Shown in pieces: positions 11,895 to 24,754 of a DNA stretch of 64,000 bases. Made by a program: the position numbers and the translations under genes. The DNA is from Metellina segmentata (lineage: Eukaryota > Arthropoda > Arachnida > Araneae > Tetragnathidae), in NCBI GenBank assembly GCA_947359465.1, contig OX375877.1:26733235-26797234 (forward strand). The letters run 5' to 3'. The notes under the pieces are model-generated. The model was given only the letters and a program-made list of their open reading frames with translations. It searched no databases and had not been told where the DNA came from. The stretch's first letter is position 1. Each line of letters begins with the position of its first letter.

Positions 11895-12230
11895 ATTGGT
11901 TGAGTTGGGCTTTGTAGCACATCAGCCATACTTGGCCGAACTGCAAACGCAAGACAGATACAAGGTCACATAAATTGACATACACACAAACGAGACTCCA
12001 ATGCCTTCTTGTAAGTTCGAATTATATGTATGTTCAATATACAGTGAAATTGTTTGGGCTTAATGCCACAAAGGCCTTGGCCAAGCTGCACCAAACACAA
12101 GACATACAATGTCAAGTAGATGGACATACAAACATGGAAAAAGTACCGACACAGAAGATAAAAATACACGCAGCAATCGAACCTGCGCCGTCAACAACTT
12201 GCAGGTTGCTAGTGAAGTGGACAACCCCAA
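11895..12230 (-). repeat. SINE-like repeat family B, two partial copies
   Basis: Two adjacent partial copies. The first has 'ttgggctttgtagcacatc' and 'cttggccgaactgcaaacg'. The second has 'ttggccaagctgcaccaaa', 'tacaatgtcaagtagat', 'aatcgaacctgcgccg' and 'caacttgcaggttgctagtg'. A further fragment lies at 13345-13475. Confidence 0.6.
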
Positions 12231-13789
12231 TATGCAGTGTGAGAAATTTGTTTATCAGTATAAGGTTACTTTTATTTTCAACACATAAAACAAAACAATT
12301 TTGGCTATCACTGGCCAGATATGCTTTTTACTCATAAAGACACTTCACAATTGCTATTAAACACTGAAATTATAAAACAAATTCCTTTACCCACATACAT
12401 CTCTTTCAGATTGTACCATCTCTTCCATTCAGAAAAAAAAAATTTCTTGGACTTCTTGGCACTCAAGAGATTTTAGTCAATGCCATAGTAAAACCAAACA
12501 ATGACATGCATTAATGCTGAAAAAACTTGAGTTGCCCTTTTTTTAATGTTAAGTTCAAGCTATGGGTTACTATTAGCAGTTCTTATGTTGTGAGGGTACA
12601 ATCGCTGTATCAGATAGAAATGTAAATTTCTTGAAAATATTCTCCACGAGGAGAATTGAGACAGACCTCGTATGAAATATATACAACGTGAAAAATGAGG
12701 TTTCATATAGAAAATTCTCGAACACTCCTCGCATTTTAATGCTTGAAGATTGTTTTCTCGAGAAGATTCCCCGTTAACACAAGAGCCAGACTACCGTAAA
12801 CATTAAGAAAATGTGGCCGATACAGCTGTCAAAACTCAAAGCATTCAAATGTTAATTTGAACTTAACATTTTAATGCTATTTGTTCAAATTGAAATTTGA
12901 ATCAATTTGTTCCAATTAACATTAATGACAAATGTTGTAAATTCGAATATATTTTCAAATTGAGATTTGGAAGTGAATTTTCCTTAGTGCAATTCCAAAT
13001 GTTGATTTGAACAAATTAATATTTGACAATGCAATTAGAAAACAAATTGGTTCCATGTATGAAGATAAAATAGTAAAAGTACTTCAAGAAAATATCTATA
13101 ATTTTTTTTTTAATTTTACGAGTTGAATCCGAAAATTCCTTTAACAAAATTTCCCAACTGCAATTTTATATGAAAGCATTTTCACATGTTTTGTTGTGAT
13201 ACCTCCATAACTTTAAATCAGATGGTTTCACAAAGTTATACCTGAAAGAAAAAACTCAAAATGCAATTAGAACCTATAGGCTACAGTTCAAAATTGATTC
13301 GTTATGGAAGGAACTGTTTTTATTCATTATTTCAAGGATAGGTCAATGGAGAGCCACATTGGCCAAACTGCACCAAATACAATTACAGACCCTGTCAAGT
13401 AATAAACTACAATAGGAAATTTTTCTGACAAAGAGAAATATACCCAAAGCAACAGGAATCAAACACACACCTTCGATTCAAGGGAAACATAAATTAGGAC
13501 AGCAAGATTAGAATATGGTGAAAGCCAAATTGAATAAAATGTGAACATGAAATTACTGATTTACTTATAGTTAGAAAAAGATTATTTGAAGCCAAAATGT
13601 TGGAATGATAGAATTGATACTCCATACAACTCAATCACAGAACATCACTGCATCTTTTTGTCATTTATACCAATATTTTTATCTGTTCTTAATAAAAGTT
13701 CCACACCCTAAATTACAAAATGGAATGAATAATGTTTGAATTAACTACTCAACGAAAACAAATGCCTCAATTTAACAAATCATTTGAGC
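12231..13789. other. No gene recognised; AT-rich, SINE B fragment
   Basis: 12830-13030 is a run of near-palindromic 'caaattgaaatttgaa' type sequence. A fragment of repeat family B lies at 13345-13475 ('ttggccaaactgcaccaaa'). No coding sequence is supported. Confidence 0.4.
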
Positions 13790-14185
13790 CGCGGTAGCTC
13801 AGTCAGTAGAGCGTCGGGCTCGCATCGGAAGGGTTGAGGGTTCTGTCCTCGGCGGAGCCTGCAATTCTGATGGTTGCGAGATCGGCGCTTGGACCTGGCT
13901 AAAGACAGTCATGTTCGCTAATGGTGGCTGGGGCACGTTACATAGGTTGTGGTCACAAAGTTCCCCATGTTCCCATACCAAATGAATACCTCTGGGGGTA
14001 CCTGATCAGGGGGTTATTTTGGCCTCTGATTGGGATCTAAATTACGATATGTGTGAGTGAATGGATGTGTGAAAGGGATCTTCCTGTAAAACGGATGTGT
14101 CATGTATGAAGAAGTCCAACCCTCCGTGGCAATGGCACCCCCATTTGGGCCATATATGGCCCACGCGACAACAACAACAAATCAT
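13790..14185 (+). repeat. tRNA-derived SINE, family C
   Basis: The head 'gccgcggtagctcagtcag' carries a canonical A-box region, and about 45 bp later 'gagggttctgtcctc' is a decayed B-box. The body includes 'gttacataggttgtggtc', 'gggggtacctgatcagg' and 'gggccatatatggcccac', and ends in (CAA)n-like 'acaacaacaacaaat'. Only this copy is seen in the window. It is not a functional tRNA gene, because the T-arm is degenerate and the 3' tail is SINE-like. Confidence 0.75.
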
Positions 14186-14364
14186 TTTACTTGGAATGTG
14201 AATAAAATTATTCGTTAAATCGAAAAGTTTGTTAGATTATTCCATAGAAGTTTGAATACTTATTTTCATTGGAACTTCCAAGACATGTTGATTTTCAGAA
14301 TTCGTAAAATTCAATTTTGCATAAAGCAAGGACCCACTTGAGTATTTATTCAAATCAGACTTAC

Positions 14365-14466
14365 CAGGGTGATGATCAATAAGATAATTTAAAATTTCTT
14401 CAGTGCGGCATGTTGAACGATTCATGATGTCCAGGATACGACCACCTAATGGATTTCCAGTCAGTT
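14365..14466 (-). CDS. CNOT6: CNOT6/twin-like deadenylase, exon 4 (end of LRR and linker)
   Basis: Minus-strand exon between an acceptor TTTTCTTTTAG and a donor G|GTAAGT. It joins exon 3 in phase 1 (TTA G|AA CTG), completing the last leucine-rich repeat as LELTGNPL. It then enters the conserved helical linker ending in ILNYLIDHHPG. GNPL followed some 20 residues later by a LLNYLL-like stretch is characteristic of CNOT6 family proteins at the border between the LRRs and the CCR4 nuclease. The exon ends in phase 1. The next, nuclease-encoding exon was not found between here and the left edge. Confidence 0.85.
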
Positions 14467-14552
14467 CTAAAAGAAAAACATGGCAACTTTAAATGGACGA
14501 ACTTATAAAATCAATCGCAATAAATAATTAGTTGAATTTATGTCATAACGAT

Positions 14553-15070
14553 CAACCGGTCTAATGGCTAAGCCGTTGGCCTCTGGATTGGAAGGTTCCT
14601 GGTTTGAATCCAGGGTCAGGGCATGGATGTAAATTGTACTGTTCTTTGTTAGGGGTAATGAAGGTCGAATGTTTTATTTATATTTTAATGAAAATGTTTT
14701 ATTTATATTTTATTTTTACGTCACCATTTAATATTCAAGACATCAAAGTTAAATTTGAAGTTTTTCTATTATGCAGTTATTTCACTTGGGGTTCAAAGTT
14801 AGATTTTTGCTATAATGAAGGTTCCATGGGCTTAATAAATTTGGAAAAACCACTGCTCTGGTGCAACACAATGGGCCAATTCAAATAGTCTCAACTAGGT
14901 TCAATCCTGAAGGGAAAGATCTGACCTCACAGTCTTAAATCATGGTGTGATGATGAGGTCAACACCTTAGCTGACCCTACTTTCCAAATTTCCACACCAT
15001 CCAACATAAAGGCATTCAAGACCACAACAGATTTAACATGCACCAGCTCCCACATACACAACCATGGTTA
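14553..15070. repeat. SINE family A fragments, both orientations
   Basis: 14553-14665 is a plus-strand SINE head ('caaccggtctaatggctaag', then GGTTTGAATCC). 14885-15070 is a minus-strand body fragment ('caatcctgaagggaaagatc', 'gaggtcaacaccttagctga', 'aacatgcaccagc'). AT-rich sequence separates them. Both lie downstream of exon 3, inside a CNOT6 intron. Confidence 0.65.
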
Positions 15071-15129
15071 CCACTCTTTGGTGGGGAAAATATTTAAGAA
15101 CTTTTCCAGGAATTTTCAAGGCTCATTTG

Positions 15130-15551
15130 AAGTTTTTCAAGGACTATCATAAAACTGTACTGTACAAATTAATGACTTTACATTAAAATAACTTATTCAA
15201 ATAATCCAACATATTTGACTTCAATCAATTTGTGATTTAATGTATCTTGAGCATGAAATTCTTCAATTTGAGCCAGTGGATGAAACAAAATTCTTTACCT
15301 GTTAAATACTAGCTGTTTCTTTCAAAAAATCAGGTGAAAATTTTTGTTCATACAATAAAGTGATACAAAACTGTGTACATATCTTATTGGCTAATCTCCT
15401 CCAAAGCGTCTGAGACACCATAATCAATCCTTTTCGAGGTCATTTCATGATTTTCCACGTTTTGGACATATATGTTAATTTTCCCCCGACTTTTTAGGAG
15501 AAAAATTAAACTTGACAATACCAGGTTTTCCATGACCCGTGGGAGCCTTGA
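15130..15551. repeat. Dispersed repeat, copy 2 (pair with 11299-11790)
   Basis: About 15165-15415 matches about 11453-11710. The copy ends 'ttccatgacccgtgggagcc'. See copy 1. Confidence 0.6.
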
Positions 15552-15779
15552 TCACCCTAAGAAAAGATTACTCGGGAAACTTGGGGTCATGAAGCCCGTG
15601 CTCCTAAAGATGTGTCCCTAGGGCTTTGCAACATTTGGAAATGAAAGAACTCATACAGAAATATTTGAAATGATGTCCGTAGAATCTAACATAGATTTAG
15701 GAATACTTAGAATGTGAAAAACAAATTGCGCATTTCTAACTGCAATGTTAATCATTAATTGCAGTTGATATAGTTATAT

Positions 15780-16240
15780 GAAAGGAATGAGAAAGGAGGC
15801 GAGGACCATCGAACCAGCCCCCCCTGATTACAACATGTTTCGACGCCAATGCCGTTGCAAAACAAAAGCTCTGCACTAATGCCCAAAGAAAATCATCCCT
15901 TCCCGAGCTTAACTACGACAGAGAAGTAACAACAACAATTGCCAGACTGAGGATGATGCACCTCAGATGTATGAAGATTTTGCCAGATGGATCAAGAACA
16001 TACCCTGAATGCAGGCACTGTCCAAGCATGCAGCTTAATCCCAAGCACCTCTTTAACTGCCCTTCCATTATTGCAGCACTCTTCAAGATCGACTTCAACT
16101 GTTCCAGGGAGACCCTTTATACTGACAAAGCTGTAGATGTGGCCTACACAGTGCTCCATGCTTTGGACCCATTTAACTATGCTCTTCTCGCCTCTCTCCC
16201 ATCCTTTTTCAATTATTGCACTGGTCACACGAAGGAATGA
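15780..16240 (+). pseudogene. 3' end of a non-LTR retrotransposon ORF2
   Basis: An open frame ending at 16240 encodes TTIARLRMMHLRCMKILPDG, then a zinc-knuckle-like array of Cys and His (CRHC, about 13 residues later HLFNCPS). This is the pattern at the C-terminus of jockey/RTE-like ORF2 proteins, where 'L.RLR.GH' is followed by C-x2-C...H-x4-C. Reverse transcriptase and endonuclease are missing, so it is a 5'-truncated insertion within a CNOT6 intron, oriented against the gene. Confidence 0.7.
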
Positions 16241-16267
16241 GAGCTATTAAGCTTATGGTTTAGTTCA

Positions 16268-16778
16268 TACTAGCCACTTGCAGGGCCAGCACAGCTTTGC
16301 CCGTGAGTTCTTTTCGTGGGGTCAGGTGTGACCAATGCTCGTTGACGATCCCCAACCCCCAGTGATTGCTATGTATTCCCATTTGGTTTGCTTCGCAAAC
16401 AAACTCCTCAGGCTCTGTTACGACCTCGAAGTGGCTATTATCAACAACGTAAATCAAAACACGCTACAATCGTTAAACTTGGCATGGTTCCAAAGGCAAT
16501 TCGGACGAAAAACGCTTGGGATGTCATTGGTCGAAAATCGCAAAAAGGGTTCGCTTCTTCTTCCCGAAGTCACATTTCGGAGAGAAGAAAGAATGGTGAA
16601 AAAATCTAATAAATTCATTTCTTAATGTTCTAAACAGAATTTTAAGATTCGGGCACTACACCAAAGTCGCAAACAATTAAGACCACCAGTGTGCCAAATT
16701 TCATTATTGTAAGTGTCATAGATTCGTCAGGACACTGCACACAGAGATACAGACACTTCCTTTTATAGTAGTAGAGAT
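16268..16778 (+). repeat. Dispersed repeat family D, near-complete copy
   Basis: Runs from 'tagccacttgcagggccagc' to 'cttccttttatagtagtaga'. Related copies lie at 43205-43600, 49085-49412 (3' parts), 32365-32517 (5' part), 42468-42522 (3' part) and, on the minus strand, 30313-30480. Shared modules are 'gctttgcccgtg', 'ggtttgcttcgcaaac', 'acttggcatggttcc', 'gtgtgccaaatttcattat' and 'catagattcgtcagg'. The class is uncertain. The 'gcgttgcccgtg...acttccttttatattag' layout resembles Helentron/HINE-type or SINE-like repeats. Confidence 0.6.
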
Positions 16779-17160
16779 GTACAGCATTATTCAAATTTCC
16801 CCAGTCCAGGTTTAGCAAAATTTAGACCTCAGCGTAAAGGACGTCTCAGTTTTCCATAACATTCTGGATTTAAATTTTGTTTCTCAATAAAAATTTGCAC
16901 AGAAAAGCAACATTCCAGTGCTCTTTTTGACACTACTGTTCACAAAATAAAACTGATCTTTGAAACCGAAATTTTTTATTTGCAAGCTCTAACTGTAATT
17001 GCAAGAGCTGGAATTATCTTTACCTCTTTTGATACTTGATTCTCAAAATGATTGAATCTCAAAATTCATGTCATTTTTTAACTGTGTTTGCTAGAATCCT
17101 CTAAATAAATGGTTACCTTTATGACCACCCTGTATTTAAAAACAATCAAAATAGCCTTAC

Positions 17161-17424
17161 CTAATAAACACAATTTAAATAGCTTTCCCAGCTGTGTCGG
17201 CAGAGTTGTAAGTTTATTGTGGCTCAAAATCAGTTCTCGCAGAGACCTCATGTCCCCAATTTCAGGAGGCAAACATCGTAATTTGTTGTGTGATACATTC
17301 AGATGAGCAAGATTAACTAAAAGAGATATTTCTCCAGGTAATTTCATCAGGGCATTATTGTTCAGGTACAAAGATGTCAAGGAAGTCATCTTCCACAGAG
17401 AAGAGCTCAAATGGCAAACGTCGC
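17161..17424 (-). CDS. CNOT6: CNOT6/twin-like deadenylase, exon 3 (leucine-rich repeats)
   Basis: 264-bp exon between acceptor CTATTTTTGCAG and donor G|GTAAGG, phase 1 at both ends. It encodes DVCHLSSSLWKMTSLTSLYL and then three further leucine-rich repeats with the LxxLxLxxNxLxxLPxxI spacing (NLAHLNVSHNKLRCLPPEI; SLRELILSHNKLTTLPTQL), ending FKLCLL. In CNOT6 proteins this LRR region sits N-terminal to the CCR4 endonuclease/exonuclease/phosphatase domain. It binds the CAF1 (CNOT7/8) deadenylase and so anchors the enzyme in the CCR4-NOT complex that shortens mRNA poly(A) tails. Repeat order, spacing and the LEITG|D junction with exon 2 point to CNOT6 rather than another LRR protein. Many repeat insertions lie in the introns on both sides. 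Confidence 0.9.
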
Positions 17425-20400
17425 CTGCAAAAATAGGCAGAAATTAAATACAACACACACATCATGACATACAAAACTTCAATGTAAACAAAATGCACTT
17501 AAACAAAATCATACTCTTTGACAGTCAACTAGCAGGAGCCAATCTGTATACATGGAATCTTTTACATAAATAAATGCACATTGTGATGACTAGATTTGGG
17601 CTTTGATGGAACAGTACAAAATTCAAAATCCAGAATCCTCCCGACCTCAGTCATTCCGGATTATTTGTATTTTTTTGTAAAAAACTCCTTTCCTAATCTA
17701 ACTTACGCACACAGTACTATATATATATAATAATTGGTCTGTGCATTATTTATGTCCGTAACACGTTTGCAATACTAAAAAATAGCAGATATATAAATAG
17801 GAATAATTATTTTAAAAGGAATATATATATTTTTAATACAATGCAACACATTTTACTTTGAAATCTTCTAATTTTTCTGCGTGGTATTTACTCTGAACAT
17901 GTGCGTTATTTTGTGCTGTTTCATCAATTTGGTCCAGGTTGAACGTTTTGTTATCTAAAAATTACCAGACGGGTGAAGAGGCAGAAAGATTAAAAAAAAG
18001 TGAGAGAAAAAGAAAAAACAAAACGTCCCGATTCTGGATGTCTGGATTTGGGACTTAGTACTGTATTTACTTTTTTGATTCACACATCATTAGGCACAGG
18101 AGTCTATGTTGGTGTTAGTTTATATTTATGAGTAGAACCGTTGACAGGTGCTTTGAATAAAATAAATGATAAATTTGCATCTTGCAAGCAAAAATTAGGC
18201 ATCCAAAATGGCAATTGGGTCATAATTCAACAGTCAAAATGAAATTTATACATGACAAATATGACCAACAAGAGCTAATTTCGAGCCCTCCTTATGTAAC
18301 TACTGAGAAAAAAGTAAATTTCAATAGAATATTGTTATGTTTATTTCTGTTTCTTTAGGACTATTCAATTAAAAGTAACATTACTATACGATGGGGTTAA
18401 AAAGTTGCTGAGATATTTGAAGATTGCAAACCCATCCCCAATGACAGTTGCAAAGCTTCACATAAAGTATTTGAATAGGGAGGTAACACAAAGAGTATTG
18501 TTTTAATCTTACAGTTAATGTGTGGGTGAACTTGTACGTGATTGCAAAATATAATTATCACAAGACAATTCTCATAATTTAAAATGAATTACATTTAATC
18601 ACGTAGATTTCACTTATGCAAATTAAAATTACGAGTTATTTGCTGCTTAATGAAATAAAATATGTCAAAACTAAAGTGATTTCATTAAGTGGCAGGAACT
18701 GTAGTCTGTCAACCAAGAACTGCTCTAGATAAAATCTAAGCAATGATGGTCACTATAGAAACAGGGCTCATGCATTTTGAGTCGAACGAGGTTTTGGTGT
18801 GGTGACAGGGAGGTAGATTGAGATTTAACTGACTCAAGCGCTTACTTTAGCTGAACTGCACAGGATTCGATTGGATACTTGGGTTTTAAGGAACAAGGTC
18901 CAAAAGCAAGCAAGCTGTGTCAAACAAGATAGAAACACCAGCAAAAGTATAAAATACTTAAAAACTCAAGTCGAAATCAAAGATAAAATGTAGATTTAAA
19001 ACATGTAAAACAGATGAGAATAAAATTTCAAACAATAGTCGGATGATAACTAAGAGCATTGTTCTGCAGCAGAATTAACGATAAAGACAATGATTAATTA
19101 CTTAGACAAATTTTGAAAATGAGTTGGTAACATCAACTAAATGAGAATGAAAAGCTGATTTTAGTGATGTCGTGATTCTCAAAGTCAGTGAACCTGTCAT
19201 TGCATTTTAATTAATAGGTCTATAGGTTGTTTTGCAGTTTTATGCCACAGTGGCTATATTTGGCGAAGCTGTGCCAAACACAAGACAAACTTCATGTAAA
19301 AAATGTTGTGAAAAGAAAAGAAAAAAAAGGATTATTCAAGATTTTTTTTCCTTTTACAAAATGGTCACTAGAAAAAGGGCTCATGCATTTTGAGTAGGGA
19401 AGAGTAGAAAGAAGATTTGGTGAATTTAGCAACAGGTAGGTACTAGTGTTTACTAGACAGTAAACCCCATAGGAAAAAAAGATTACCAGAGATTCTTGGT
19501 TACGGGAAGCTCTAATGAATTGATTAGCACACAAGGAATAATAGGCCTGTAACAGCTGTGAATTCTTCAAATGGTAAAACTGGAGAAAATGTTCAACCTA
19601 AATTTCCTTTTCGAAGTGTTTTGAAAAAAAAATAGAGCTTTTCAAACTGATTGTATTTTTTTTTACACATACCAGACTTAGTTTTACCTTACAAAGAAAT
19701 ATTCAAGTCATTTTGATTTGACCTATCACAAAGGAATGCACCATACTAATAGAAATCTTTCAATACATTGAACTTACATAGTTGAATCTGTTCACAGAAA
19801 TTAATTATCTGTTCTCGTAGAGATAAAATGTTGGCTAACACCAGTCCTCGTGATAACCAAAACACTTGTTTTTTAAAAATTGTTCTTAAAAGAGGAGGAA
19901 AGATAGAAAAAAGTGAGAGAAAAAAAACTGCTGGTTAGCAAAACGTTCGGATTTTGGACAATTCCAGACTTGGGACTTTGTACTATAGTAATGAAAATTT
20001 TCTGTTACAGCCAGAATGAAGTATAAAACCTGTGCCACATCAGAAGCGTTCTTTTCAGGTCTTATTGCTCGTTGAAAGAATTGTCTTTGCTTTTGCTATT
20101 CATCTTTTGAATTTTGCAGTATCAATTTTCATGCCTCTTCCAAATTTCGGTTATTTGTAGTTCTCATGAGCGTTACAATGATGAATATACATTGAAAATA
20201 GGTAAATCATTTAATTAACACCGCACTGGAGCAACACAGCGGGCTATTGGTGAGGTTTAGGATCAAACACGAAGGAAAAGATCCGAGGACACAACGTAAT
20301 TTTGAACCACAGTCAGATGATGTCACACATGAGCTGGCATCCAACTCCAAAGATATGCACTGAAATTCCTTGATATTGAAATTGCAGCATCACAAGGCTT

Positions 20401-22389
20401 GAAAATCATCTTTAGCACAAAAAGATAACACTGTCATTCCCAATCCTAATTAAAATAATTTCTTCCTTCAACATTCTTTTGGTCTACGACTCGTGCTGCT
20501 AAGCAGACAATAGAAAATGCCATCAAGCTGTGCAACTAGTCACAGATTGCACTTCAAAAAGAAACACTGTTATTAAAAGCTGATTGAAGAGAGGCTTTCT
20601 TAAACCTCTCATAAACTCTCCAACCAGCATATCATGCAGAACTGGCAACTATCAAGTTGGGAAAGTTGTCAGACATTTTGGAGTTACATTAGAATGGAAT
20701 CACCAAGGCTATCTGCAGCTTACAAGACTGTTAGTGTAGTGGTCTAATCTCATTTTCCTTATTACTTTCCTTGATGGAAAAGTAACAAGTGTGTTTGATG
20801 ATACATACAAAGGTCGACTTCGAACAAGCTACACCAAAAACAAGACAGACAGTATCAAATATTGAATATACTGACTGGTTTTACTGGCACAAAAGAGAAA
20901 TACAATCATGTAAAAGACGAGACTCAAACCTCCATTGTCTACAACCTACAGATTGCTACCACAAAAGGCAGCAAACCTACGTGGTCATTATTAGATCTGG
21001 ATTGAGTTTTACAGTGCAAGGGCCATATTTGCCCATGCTGCAAACTTCAAGTAAACCGTAGACCCACAAATATAAAAAGTGAACAAATGTGAAACTAGAG
21101 TGCACAAAATGTAACTGGAAAATTGACAAATTGCAATTTGAAAATTATCTTAAGTTTCAAATGAGTACTAGTTAATTTTTGCCTATTATCACACAATTTC
21201 GGTAGGAAAAGCAGCTTTTAGACAAGTTTGTATAAAATTGCTCTCAGTTAATTAAAAATAAAACCTTGTTTCAATAACAAGTGTCAAAAGCATTGATAAT
21301 TTTTAAGTGATGAATTGTGGACTTGAAGTACAGCCTGAGGTCAAAGTATCAAGATCTCTCAAAATCTTCCCCTCTCAAAAAATATCAAAGGACAACAAAA
21401 ATATAAAGACAAAGCTGATTTTATCATGAGGAAACAAAGCATCATGAATGCATGCATTGCAATAAGAGTTTCTTGCCAAACATTGTTTACACAGGTTTGT
21501 GACTTCATGAACATTCCCAACTTGCTTGTGATCCTAGATCTGATTGTGTTTTGAATTTTTTTATCAAGAATCATACACCATAGAATCATACCACTTGAAT
21601 AGGCAGATTTCAAAACACAGAGGATACACCACCAAATTTAACAAGGCAGTTTGCTGTTTGGTGCATGGTCAAGAACACGAGCTACTCTTTGAAGGCCAAC
21701 GAAGAGTTAAGTTAAAACAAAGATGACTTAAAAGTCACTATAAAAGTGTATAAAAATCAATAAAAAGTAGATCTTTAATTAAAATTATATAAAGTGTTCA
21801 TAAACAAAGGAATTAAAATATAATATGTCTGCTCTTTGGAAAACTATTAAGCCGAGTTAATTGAGCAAATTTAGAGAATAGACAGCTATTCTGAAGATTA
21901 TTAAATTCAAGTCATATTTCAATCTAGTCTTGACACATTTTAGTCATGTGTTGTATTCACCAATAACAAAACTAAACATATCGATGTTTAGCAAGTACCA
22001 CAATAGGTATAGGCAGTGTTAGAAAAGAAAAATAAGTGATTTGTCCCAAGGATCAGCGAAAATGAAAATATACTGGTCCGCTTCTAAAATAACAAATTAA
22101 CTTTGGTAATAGCGTGTTTCAATTCAGGGCACAAAATTGTCACTCGCCATTGGTGAAATTTTTACTTTGCCGAATAAAATTTCTGTCAAATTGTAGATAT
22201 ATATTGGGTCATCTGGAAAGCTCTGGGCATTTTCAAATCGAAGCTAGCTTTGTTATTATTATTTTGGTACCACTGACAGGGAGTGACCTTAATTGAAGCA
22301 GATGTTTAAATTCAGTCTTTTCTGCTTACACTGCATAATTATAGCATGTGTTGTGGCATAATTTTTGTTTAACTGCAGTGCTAAGATTA
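17425..22389. other. CNOT6 intron with repeat fragments
   Basis: Contains the gttagcaaaac-type repeat (17870-18065, 19860-19990), SINE B fragments (18841-18950, 19220-19300, 20790-21060) and a SINE A body fragment (20220-20355, 'gcaacacagcgggctattgg' and 'ctgagctggcat'-like parts). No convincing coding exon was seen on either strand. Confidence 0.55.
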
Positions 22390-23075
22390 GAGAACGAGAA
22401 AGTTAATTTTCGTCATATTAAGCTCTTTTATTTTAAGAAAAGTAAAAACGCTAGTCAGACTGCTCGTAAAATGTGTGATGTATATAGACATAGTGCTGTT
22501 TCTGAGGCCATGGTTCGTAGGTGGTTTGTTAAAATTTAAGTATGCAAATTTCAGTCTCAAAGATGATCCCCGCTCTGGACGAAAAAGTAATGCTTTCTGT
22601 ATGGTGAGATTAAAAAGGAATTGCTTATTATGAATTGTTGCCACAAAATCAGAAAATAAATTTGGAAACATACTGGTCTCAAATGGCACTATTGAAAGCA
22701 GAAATCAAAGCAAAGAGGCCAAAAACTGATCAATCGCCGAGGTGTTGCCTTCCAGCATGACATTGCTCTGCCCCACATTTCCCTGAATGTCAGACAAAGA
22801 CTTATCGAGTATGGCTGGGATGTTTTGTGTCACCCCCTATATTCACCAAACCTTGCCCCTCATATTTTCACTTCTTCAGGTCACTTCAAATCCTGGATTT
22901 CAATTCTTTGGGGACTGTCAAACAGCACCTTGATAACTTCTTTACAAATAAGCAGAATGATTTTTTAAAAAGGGAATTTTCCAGCTGCCAGAAAGATGGC
23001 AAAAAGTCATAGAACAAAATTGTGCTTATGCGATTCAAAAAAATTTACTTATATTTTTGTACTGCTTCATTGGTA
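22390..23075 (+). pseudogene. mariner transposase relic
   Basis: The N-terminal part (22390-22539) encodes a mariner-type helix-turn-helix segment ('FRHIKLFYFKKSKNASQTAR', then a WF motif), followed by DDPRSGRKS. After a large internal deletion the frame resumes out of register. It shows 'QHDIALPHISLNVRQRL'-like and 'FHFFRSL'-like segments, then 'LPERWQKVIEQN' near 22983-23020, the signature of the mariner C-terminus. Stops and frameshifts interrupt it and the central catalytic region is lost. It lies in a CNOT6 intron, opposite in strand. Confidence 0.8.
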
Positions 23076-23790
23076 TTCATCTCAAAAAACGCGCAGAACT
23101 TTAAGGATGACCCAATATTTTTTATTAGCTTCAAGTCTCTAAGAAATTCTAACTGCCCTATTCCCAGAAATTGGATGTGCAGGTCATCGCAAAAGAACAG
23201 TAATAAACCACATGGTCAAGTAAGCACACCCTCTCCAGCCAATAGAAATAACGAGATCGGAAATGCTCCATTGCGCACTTCGTTATGGTTCCTGCCGATC
23301 GTCAACAGCCATAGATTCGACAGGTGCCGATTGTTGGCAGAAACCAGAAATGACTCCAGTATATGCTGATACAAACTTCTAAATTCTCGATCATGCGACC
23401 GAAATAATTTTCGACAGCTTGCCAAATGTAAGGTTTGGGAGTTTGGATCTTAATTTAAAATAAAACATATGCACTAGAGCTTCCTCAAAGCTACTGGTCA
23501 AGCAGACCACCAAGTTTTAATCTCCTGGTCCAATCATACTTTCGGTGGTCTTGGATCGGCAGACCACAAATGATTACGAACGCTGGGTATACATTAACAC
23601 AGAGTAAACTAAATATTCTGTAACAGGTTCGCTAAATATTCTATATTTAGATCAGGAATGTAGTTGTATTATTAAATGTGCTACAATATATTGACAAAAA
23701 AAAATCTGTTATTATTAGATTACTATAGAAGCAATATTTATATATAATATATTGTTTGTAGTTTTGTATTATTAAATGTGCTTCAGAATA

Positions 23791-24344
23791 CACTAATCTA
23801 CAATAATGGACCGGACGCATTTGCATAAAATCCAACTACTTGTTTGGGGTTGTTTTTCGTGACATGGCCTCGGACCTTTGCATGTAGATCCTGGTCAATT
23901 GAATACCTATGCCTACATGAGCATTTTGGACAATCAGGTTTTTCCTACGTTCGGGCAATTGTATGGAATGGACGAATGTTACTTCCAGGACGACAAAGCT
24001 TTGTGTCATGTTGAAGCTTCTATCAAGCAGTGGTATCAAGATTTGGATGTAAAACATCTTCCCTGGCCTAAACCCCCACAGAACATTCGTGGAACCAGTT
24101 ACGGCGACGCTACGCTTACGGACCAGGGAACCATATCCGAAATCTACAGATGAGCTGGCGGCATTCTTGCAGCAGGAATGGACGCAAATACCCATAGCTG
24201 TGTATCAAAACCTTGTTGAAAGTATGCCCAGAAGGATTGCTAGTGTAATTGCAGCATGTGGGGATCATCCCCCTATTAAAACATGTGTATTCCTTCCCTT
24301 TTACCATCACATCTTGCTGTCCGCTCCATTATTGTAAGGTAGTG
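23791..24344 (+). mobile_element. Internally deleted Tc1-like element, copy 1
   Basis: Flanked by TA on each side. It starts CACTAATCTACAATAATGG and ends in the inverted sequence (CCATTATTGTAAGGTAGTG). Directly after the left terminus it jumps to the middle of a Tc1 transposase ('TTCLGLFFVTWPRTFACRS'-like remains of the VWGCFS motif), then 'YGMDECYFQDDKALCHVEAS', the second catalytic Asp region. Sequence corresponding to 'LPWP...PQN' and the C-terminal helix follows. The entire DNA-binding half is missing and the frame is broken. The copy at 47331-47897 has the same architecture. Confidence 0.8.
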
Positions 24345-24610
24345 TATTCACAAAAAAGAATCTAGCAGATTATACTGAATAATGCTCTATAGTAAACTTG
24401 CAGTTATTCTACAGTTAAAATTTAGTTGGATTGGGCTATATGATGCAAGTGCCATATTTATCAGTTCAAAAGACATCAAATGAATTTACATGCACACAAG
24501 TTTTACTGACGACAAAAGCTTAATAGTTAATTACATATATAGTATACACAGGGACACAAAACAAGAACAGTTCATGAGAAATCAAAATACCTGCATGAAA
24601 AACAACAAAC

Positions 24611-24754
24611 CTGTTATCTCCAACTCAGAGAATTCCTCTTTGGGTCGCTTCGACGCCTCGTCTGGTGACATGATGCAAAACAACCGCCGAGGATTGGGAT
24701 GAACATATTGGTTACGCTCTCTTTTCCTTGGGAATCGTTTTGACATAAGGTCAG
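24611..24754 (-). CDS. CNOT6: CNOT6/twin-like deadenylase, exon 2 (conserved N-terminal segment)
   Basis: 144-bp exon between acceptor TTTACTTCAG and donor ACAG|GTTTGT, phase 1 at both ends. It includes an in-frame ATG at 24746-24744. It encodes HPNPRRLFCIMSPDEA, a Lys-rich stretch, then EFSELEIT. The order 'NPRR..IMS.EEA' followed by 'ELEI.G' is the conserved N-terminal element immediately before the LRRs in CNOT6 family proteins. If the upstream exon at 28406-28385 is not used, translation would start at the ATG inside this exon. Confidence 0.8.

Noticed and set aside
13790..13870. Functional tRNA gene
   Set aside because: Good 5' half, but the T-arm is degenerate and the sequence continues into a SINE body with a CAA-rich tail.
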